A DNA stretch of 64,000 nt from Triglochin maritima. Its lineage: Eukaryota; Streptophyta; Magnoliopsida; Alismatales; Juncaginaceae. Shown piece by piece: positions 57,017 through 64,000 of this stretch; the stretch's first letter is position 1; the number at the start of each line of letters is the position of its first letter. Position numbers and translations under genes: made by a program. The notes beneath the pieces are model-generated. The model ran no database searches, was not told the origin of the DNA, and was given only the letters and a program-made list of their open reading frames with translations. The stretch spans positions 60,224,925-60,288,924 of the forward strand of contig OY821772.1 in NCBI GenBank assembly GCA_963682175.1. The letters run 5' to 3'.

Positions 57017-58980
57017 TGTTAGAACCTTAAAAATAAAACAAAACTAAAAACCCTAATTAGAATAACTAAGGGGTTTAGAGGGGTTTGGAGAGGCTTGACC
57101 CTTCGGGGAAGGAAAGGTTGGTGAGGTGTTGGCTTAGGATGGAAAGGGTGGTGGAGTGTGTAGGATTAAACGAAGAGTAACGTGTAGGATAGCTGAGAGG
57201 ATGAGATGTTAGCCCGTGGTTGGAGGATATGGAGGTGAGTTAAAGTAAGTATAAATATGAAATGAGATGGTGAAATAGGAGGGGGGAAAGTTTTTGTTTG
57301 TTAGAAAAACGTGAAGAGAAAGAGTTTGAGAGTTAGAAGGTGAAGTGTTGGAATTTGATTGAAGGAGGAGAAGGTGTCTTCACGTTGAAGGAATTAGAGC
57401 GAAGAAGATAGTAAAGAAGGCGAGAGAAGTGGTTGAGGAGATGTTGCAGATGAGTCGCCGAAAAAGCAAAGAAAAGGAAGTTGAGTTAACCGGAGGCACG
57501 AGAAATGAAAGCAGAAGATCATTGGCGACCAGAGGAGCACCTGCAGGCATATGTCAAGTTCAAATTAGTAACTCACACTAAGTGTGTAAGGATTTAGATG
57601 GATCGTCGGAGGTCTAAAACCTCACCGGTGAATAGTGTAGGAAGAATTTCTTGGCAGAACGGTCGACCGGCGTGGGTTATGGTCGACCGAATTCAATGTA
57701 AAAGATGATGTTTTTCCCTCACCGGTCAAACAACACGCTTAGCGGTCGACCAGTTATGCATGATTTGCGGGAAGAAAAAGACCCTGGAATTTTTCAGTCG
57801 AACGTAACCCATTTTCCGTTCGACCGATTGAATGTAAAATAAGTCGGTTTGGATTTGTACTGCTAGACGATCGATCAATTAAATGAATTGTTCGACCGGT
57901 ATCGTAAATAACTAAATGGATGTTTGACCGATTAATGTGTAAGTTTGACCGATTGATGACTAGAAACTTGTAGGTTGTTCATGGTAGTTTTTGGTCGAAC
58001 CAGACCCCTTTGTTGTTCGACCATTGATATAAATATCATAATACTTTTAAGTCTCTAAACGGTCGACCGATTATGGGATATTGTCCGACCGTTTGTATAG
58101 TTTCGGTCGACCGATTATATATGGTTTGTTCGACCATTTCCATGCTTTTGTTCAACTTAATTATGATGTTGTGTAAGCGGTTTGTGGATACTCAAATTCA
58201 GTGATTTGTTGGTAAGTGATGTTTCATGTTGTATACTACGATGAATGTTGTTGTTCAACTTTGTGGGGGCGTGGAGACAGCCTAGCCTTTACAACGGCGG
58301 AGTAGATAGACTCTGTGAGGTGAGGTTGTTGCCCAGCCTTTACGGCAGTGGAGTTGACCACCATACTATTATCCGGTGGATGTTATGTTGATTTATGTGT
58401 ACTTTTGTATGTACTCTTTTATGAGTAAAAGTATGTGACCGATGATTTATTCCGGCAAAGTATGTGGTCGATGATTTATTCCAGCAAAGTATGTGGCCGA
58501 TGATATTTACGGTTAAGTGGATGTGACGGGTGACCATGTAGGGCACATTGTTATTATTAATGTGGATACTCTTTTATTATGTTAAGTAAAGTTACGTTAC
58601 TGTACTATATTCCATGTGTACTAGTATGATAGATGTTATGTAATAAGTTATCATATGCATATAGGTGGATTTGGCATACGAGGTTTCCTTATGGAAACTC
58701 AGGCATAGTTCCATGTTGTTTTTCAGACTTGAAGCGAAGTGAGATGGTGGGGATTGAGAACGAGCACATTGTTATCGGATCCTTTTGTCTTATTTTAAGG
58801 TTGTTATGATTATATGTGTTTAGTCTATCTTGTCATTTTGAATGTAATCACTCTTGACAAACTCCTACATATGATGCACATTTGTTATGTTATGTGATAT
58901 GAGTAGCGTCTTCAGGTGTTTGAGTTGAATTTTTATGTTCAAAAATTTTAAATTTTCGTTGTGTTTTCGGGATCGTTACA
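57017..58980 (+). mobile_element. Probable solo LTR (1964 bp)
   Basis: Starts TGTTAGAACC and ends GGATCGTTACA (TG...CA). The flanking 5-mers are GAACC and TAACC (4 of 5 identical). Neither a tRNA primer-binding site after the right end nor a polypurine tract before the left end is present, which favours a solo LTR over a complete element. No gag/pol frames. The middle part is full of GGTCGACC-type palindromes (57660-58140). Confidence 0.65.
57660..58140. repeat. GGTCGACCG palindrome cluster in the solo LTR
   Basis: About ten copies or near-copies of ggtcgaccg / gttcgaccg at 30-60 bp spacing (57661, 57681, 57741, then decayed copies, 58060, 58085, 58104). A similar cluster occurs in the LTR-like segment at 18390-18610. 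Confidence 0.75.
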
Positions 58981-59474
58981 TAACCTTTGACGTAGTTTAT
59001 TAACTTGTGTTGCACTGTTTTATGTTAATCACCTAAAATTATAATCATCATAATTCTTTGAAGGACATCTTGTAATATAGATGATGTTGACATGTACCTG
59101 GGTATCGCTTACTGTTTTTAGAATATATTCCAATAAGATAAGAATGAATAGTAACATAGTAAACACTAACTATCCAAACAATTATCTTCAAAAGTCTATC
59201 TTTAACTAGAAAGTTGGATGATCGAATAAAGATAGTGAGTTTGTGTCATACTTTTCTAATCCTTCCCTTGACTGTCTCTAAATAAACATTTTTTCCATAC
59301 AATTTAGATCAGTCAAAGCTGGCAGAGTATGAGAGTTGGAAAATGCAAATTAAAGATTTGATGCCGAAATACGAGAACTTGAGACCTCGATTGCAACTTA
59401 ATCGGGGATTCTTTTCAATCATGAAAACCACTACCATTGGCCTTCAGCAAATTGAGTGAGTGGTTGGAATCAAT
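58981..59474. other. AT-rich spacer
   Basis: No gene or repeat that I can support between the solo LTR and the 346-bp tandem repeat. Confidence 0.4.
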
Positions 59475-60260
59475 AAACCACGCATTGACTCAGTGGAATA
59501 TGTTCACATCTTGTACCAACACTGAGTTGACTGTTGACTTCTCAAACAAACAAAATTATCCAATATGTTGCTCAGGACTCGTTTGGGTGCCCAAAATTCC
59601 AGATTCCCACGAGAAAACATCATTTGGCTCCCAAGAATCCAAAAATCCAAACACTTAAAGAGCATTCCTTTCGGGGGTTTTTCCCATGTCATTTACGACC
59701 GGTTGAAGATGACCTGGTCATCACATTTTTAACGGGTGGGCAAGAGAGGTCATGGATGACCGGGTCGTCGACCCGGTCGTCCATTATTTTATTATTTTTT
59801 GATTTTTTTTTTGTTTTTTTTTGGGTTTTTTTTTGTTTGAGTTGACTGTTGACTTCTTGTACCAACACTGAGTTGACTGTTGACTTCTCAAACAAACAAA
59901 ATTATCAAATAGGTTGCTCAGGACTCGTTTGGGTGCCCAAAATTCCAGGTTCCCACGAGAAAACATCATTTGGCTCCCAAGAATCCAAAAATCCAAACAC
60001 TTAAGAGCATTCCTTTCGGGGGTTTTTCCCAGGTCATTTACGACCGGTTGAAGATGACCTGGTCATCACGTTTTTAACGGGTGGGCAAGAGAGGTCGTGG
60101 ATGACCGGGTCGTCGACCCGGTCGTCCATTATTTTATTATTTTTTGATTTTTTTTTTGGTTTTGTTTTGGTTTTTTTTGTTTGAGTTGACTGTTGACTTC
60201 TTGTACCAACACTGAGTTGACTGTTGACTTCTCAAACAAACAAAATTATCAAATAGATTG
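59475..60260. repeat. Tandem repeat, about 346-bp units (two full copies and a partial)
   Basis: ttgtaccaacactgagttga recurs at 59511, 59857 and 60201. Each full unit holds ctcaggactcgtttgggtgc, a near-perfect palindrome gaccgggtcgtcgacccggtc, and a T-rich end. Units are over 95% alike. A further copy is at 63508-63872. The frames in the units (MTWEKPPKGMLFKCLDF on minus) recur only because the repeat does. Confidence 0.9.
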
Positions 60261-60561
60261 CTTGTATACTTAATACACCAACTGTTACTATTTAGTTAGA
60301 AGACTTATTATCATGAGATAGTTAATACTGTATATATATATAATTTTTGATTGTGCGATTGGTCAATCGTCCATTCCATACTCTAAGGCTCCTGAGGCCA
60401 CCCAATTCTTGGTTGGATAAATAAATTGGGAATATAGAAGTCTATCTTGAATTAACCTCCAAATATCCCAATCTCATGTGTACTGATCAAGACTCAAGAC
60501 ATAATTTTATTTTATTTAAATGGTTCGATTTTAGCACACGAGATGAGTTTTTTAGACAACC
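60261..60561. other. AT-rich spacer before Harbinger B
   Basis: No gene or repeat seen; includes a short TA run near 60332-60342. Confidence 0.4.
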
Positions 60562-60833
60562 TCAGGGCACCCTTAACGGGGGTGCCCCGCCCGGGCGCAC
60601 CCCCGTTAACGGGCAGGGCGACCGCCCGGGCGCGTGGCCGGGCGGTGGACGTCCCGGGCAGACGCCCGGGCGCCCAAGGGAGGGGGACATGTGTCCCCCT
60701 CCGATTGGTTTTTTTTAAATTTATTTAGTTTAGGTTTTGTTATTAATGGATTGGGTATTTGTTATAAATGTGGGGTAATAATTTTTTGTAAGTGATTAAA
60801 ATTAAGAAATTTCCAGAACCAATACACTGTTTA

Positions 60834-60975
60834 ATCACGGGTGCAGTATTTAATCACGGGTGCACTATTTTCAATAACGCGTGCACTGTTTTCAATCACG
60901 CGTGCACTATTTGCAATCACGCGTGCACTTTAATCACGCTTCCAAAGAGTAAACTGTGCAATCACGCGTGAACAG
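60834..60975. repeat. TCACGCGTGCACT motif cluster upstream of the Harbinger transposase
   Basis: Six to seven copies of aatcacgcgtgcactnttt-like units at about 22-bp spacing lie between the left end and the transposase start. They resemble the cluster in element A and may be binding sites for the element's own proteins. Confidence 0.8.
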
Positions 60976-61079
60976 TGCAACAAATACATCCAAACCCTCC
61001 CAACTATAAATACATCTATGTATCTCCTGATTCCTCACATTTTCTTAACTTCTCAACTTGTTAACTTCTTCTCTCATCA

Positions 61080-62387
61080 ATGTCGGATAATAGTTTAAAC
61101 TCCGGTCAATCCGACAATGATAACTGGAATGAGACATTAAATCTAATGGACCGTGCTATTGAATTAGCCGGACAGGTTGTTTACGAAAGGACTACACGTC
61201 CTAAGCAGCGTCGAAGGAGAACGACGAACCCAGATAGAGATCGTGAACTAGGTTACAGACGCCTTGTAGACGATTATTTCTCTGACAACCCTGTGTATTC
61301 TGATACTCTTTTCAGGACAAGATTTCGGATGAGAAAACGTGTCTTCCTGCGCATCCACAATGCCATCGAAGCATCTGATGTCTTCTTCCAACGAACACCG
61401 GACGCAACTGGTAGGATGAGCATCTCCGGTCTACAAAAAAGTACGGCAGCAATGCGAATGCTAGCATATGGCGTTGCCGCTGATGGGATAGATGAGTACC
61501 TACGAATGAGTGCGGCAACATCCAGAAATGCTCTCCTCAAATCCTGTGAAGGTGTTATTCGCATCTTCGGCCCTGAGTATTTACGTCGGCCAACTGCAAA
61601 TGACTTGGCACGCCTACTTTACGTTGGTGAGCAACGTGGGTTTCCAATTATGATGGGGAGTATCGATTGTATGCACTGGGAGTGGAAAAACTGCCCAGCT
61701 GCTTGGAAGGGACAACATCAAGGGCGTGCTGGGAAAGCAACTCCGATCCTTGAGGCGGTGGCATCGTACGACTTATGGATCTGACACTCCTTCTTCGGAA
61801 TACCGGGTTCATGCAATGACTTGAACGTCCTGCAACAATCTCCGGTTTTCGACGACATACTAGAAGGCCGAGCACCACCTGTTAATTATGAGGTAAATGG
61901 TGTTCAATATGATATGGGATACTATCTTACTGATGGTATTTATCCACAGTGGGCGGCCTTCATCCAATTCATCCTTCACCCTCACACCCCGAAACACAGA
62001 TTGTTTGCTGAAGTGCAGGAGGCAACGCGTAAAGATGTTGAACGCGCTTTCGGAGTGTTGCAAGCGAGGTTCGCGATCATCAGAAACCCGGCTCTTGCTT
62101 GGAGCAATGACGTTCTGTCCAAAATAATGACAACTTGTATCATCATGCATAACATGATAGTGGAGAACGAACGCGACTGCTATGCTAATTTTGGAGATAT
62201 TCGCAAATTTATGGAAGATCGTCCTGGAACTTCAGCTGAGGAAACGTCGTATTCGATCGATCGTATAGCGGATATTCACGAGTTTTTTGTCAATCAAGAT
62301 CGAGTGCGTGACAGGAACCAACATTTGGATCTAAAAGGCGATTTAATCGAGCATATATGGCAACGCTACGGACGAAGAGCGGTTTGA
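61080..62387 (+). pseudogene. PIF/Harbinger transposase with one in-frame stop
   Basis: The frame of 436 codons is intact except for TGA at 61782-61784 in the phrase SYDLWI-stop-HSFFG, where the family has Trp: a single TGG to TGA change. The domain is the Harbinger DDE nuclease (PF13359/PF04827): Asp in GSIDCMHWEWKNCP (about residue 196), Asp in GSCNDLNVLQQSPVFDD (about 247) and Glu in KDVERAFGVLQARF (about 321) are all present. After the stop there is an in-frame ATG at 61821. The N terminus is basic (RPKQRRRRT). The start ATG at 61080 is preceded by a leader with ctataaataca at 61003. One nonsense mutation suggests recent loss of activity. Confidence 0.88.
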
Positions 62388-62823
62388 AAATCGGTTAACG
62401 TAGTTGGTAATGTAGTATTTGAAATTTTAGTTTATGTAATATGTACTGTTGTTTCTTAACTTTGAGTGTAATATTTCCTATTTCAGTTTGTCTTAAATGT
62501 AACGTGGTTCCGTAATATTTAATAATAATTTCGTGATTTACCAGTAATTATTAACAATATTTCGAGTTAAAATAGAATTATAATGTAATTAGAATTAGAT
62601 TTATATAAAATGTATTTTGTTAAATGATGTGTGAGAATTAAATTTGTTTAATTAAGAAATGATGTGGATGAAAGAGAGTGTAGGGTGGGTGGGGTAGCCT
62701 GGGCATGAGTAAGGAGTTTTTTTGGGTGAGTTGGGTGAGCTGACGTGGCAGAGAGAGAAGCTGACGTGGCAGAGAGAGTGCAGGGCGCCCGGGGTAGCCC
62801 GGGCGCTGTTATTTGTGCTCTCA

Positions 62824-63507
62824 AAATGAGGTTTATCTCACCTGAAAAACCACACGCACATGTATATAGACGTTTTGTGGGCTTGATGATAGAAAATATT
62901 CATATTCTATCACAAAACATGAGTTGCATGATTCTTTCGTATTTGAATTACGCTTTTTTAAAACACAAAAACAATATTAGATTTATTACATCTTATTTTT
63001 AAAAAACAATTAGCGGAAAAATGAGAATACTTGTATCTCGAAAAATCCTGAGGATGGGTTACTTGAATTAAAGAGAAAAAGAAGGCAAATCTAAATATGT
63101 GATCAAATCGACAAAAGAACTCAACTCGGGGTTAAATCTAACCGTGTATTATGCTTGCTAAATAGATCAAATGATCACTAAAAAATAGTGTGAGACTAAA
63201 AAATAGGGTGCCGTTTTAACCCACAATTTTTTTATCTAATAAAAAAATTAAAATTTCGAAATCTAGGAATTTTCTTTTTCTTTTTCGAAAAGTAGTCGGA
63301 TCGCGGTTCACACCTGCGATCCGTGCCCACGGATCGCGCGTGTGAACCGCGATACGTCCCAATTGTTTTTTGTTTTGACGGATCGCGGGTCTGAACCACA
63401 ATAAGTGTACACCTTACGGATTTTTTATAACTTAACTAATTTTTGTTTTACTTAGTTTTAGTGTTTGTTTAATATTCAGCTGTAAATAATTTAATATTCT
63501 GACTAAA
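62824..63507. other. Spacer with a GC-rich inverted-repeat patch
   Basis: AT-rich except for 63296-63400, where cggatcgcggttcacac, cacggatcgcg and gtgtgaaccgcgat form overlapping inverted repeats and a third variant (gacggatcgcgggtctgaacc) follows. It looks like the end of an uncharacterised repeat. No gene seen. Confidence 0.5.
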
Positions 63508-63872
63508 TATAACCACGCATTGACGCATTGACTGTTGACTCAGTGGAATATGTTCACATCTTGTACCAACACTGAGTTGACTGTTGACTTCTCAAACAAA
63601 CAAAATTATCAAATAGGTTGCTCAGGACTCGTTTGGGTGCCCAAAATTCCAAATTCCCACGAGAAAACATCATTTGGCTCCCAAGAATCCAAAAATCCAA
63701 ACACTTAAAGAGCATTCCTTTCGGGGGGTTTTCCCATGCCATTTACGACCGGTTGAAGATGACCTGGTCATCACATTTTTAACGAGTGGGCAAGAGAGGT
63801 CATGGATGACCGGGTCGTTGACCCGGTAGTCCATTATTTTATTATTTTTTGATTTTTTTTGGTTTTGTTTTG
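63508..63872. repeat. Dispersed copy of the 346-bp repeat
   Basis: Same unit as at 59475-59840, including the preceding phrase accacgcattgac and the near-palindrome (here gaccgggtcgttgacccggt). About 95% alike by eye. Confidence 0.9.
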
Positions 63873-64000
63873 GGTTTTTTATTGTATAAAATAACCTAAC
63901 ATTTCAATACTCCCAGTAATCAATGTGATTTGGAGGATGATTTTTGAAAAAATTAAAAACAAAATTTAAAAATTTAAAAAATAATATTAATTAGAAAACA
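63873..64000. other. Window end
   Basis: Very AT-rich sequence without features. Confidence 0.4.

Larger units (their letters stand above)
60565..62820 (+). mobile_element. PIF/Harbinger element B (transposase only)
   Basis: Flanks are TCA on both sides (60562-60564, 62821-62823). The ends are GGGCACCCTTAACGG and, inward from the right, GAGCACAAATAACAG, followed by GC-rich CCCGGG blocks. Length is 2256 bp. The right ~250 bp match the complement of the left end of element A (shared catttcttaattaaacaa region), so both belong to one family. It contains the transposase gene but no Myb-like gene. Confidence 0.88.

Overview
The window is nuclear DNA of a flowering plant, most likely a eudicot. The evidence is the many short exons with AT-rich GT-AG introns, plant-only families (ALE2-type receptor kinase, neprosin, MEE22/EMB1611, nitrate reductase) and a dense load of plant transposon families. 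All exon joins below were worked out by eye from splice signals and reading frame. No RNA gene or CRISPR array was found.

Layout, left to right. (1) 1-4265 is the 3' part of a CACTA (En/Spm) transposon: the tail of its transposase, a multi-exon second gene ending in a Ulp1-like protease, subterminal repeats and the TAGTG end. A 1 kb purine (GA) tract follows. (2) 6108-11516 is a complete Mutator-like element (MULE) with 64-bp terminal inverted repeats. It carries two convergent genes: a MULE transposase and an intact 650-residue plant-mobile-domain (PMD) protein. A small deletion derivative lies at 33889-34721 in the opposite orientation. (3) 11700-14977 is a non-autonomous hAT element of Tip100 type with a perfect 8-bp target duplication. 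It holds a minisatellite with a 243-bp higher-order period. It sits directly upstream of (4) a 5'-truncated nitrate reductase fragment (15117-16388) that lacks the molybdenum domain and a heme ligand. (5) 18956-21184 and 60565-62820 are two PIF/Harbinger elements with related ends. One has only the Myb-like gene, the other only the transposase, which has one stop codon.

Ordinary host genes occupy the middle: a small coiled-coil protein with a lipidation-type N terminus (24649-25531, +), an ALE2-like receptor kinase (26471-32611, -, 9 exons, 764 aa), a neprosin-family secreted protein (38490-41520, -, 7 exons, 428 aa) and a MEE22/EMB1611-like coiled-coil protein (45773-52542, -, 8 exons, 1377 aa). 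The three minus-strand genes have exon sums that are exact multiples of three and look functional. From 52.8 kb on the sequence is repeat-rich again: MITEs, a probable solo LTR (57017-58980), a 346-bp tandem repeat and the second Harbinger element.

The most interesting structure is the MULE/PMD element. Its two genes face each other from the two terminal repeats, as mudrA and mudrB do in maize MuDR, but a PMD gene takes the second place. Each gene has a tiny first exon followed by an intron filled with 33-bp palindromic repeats, so the element is nearly mirror-symmetric. The deletion derivative keeps both first exons and the repeats.
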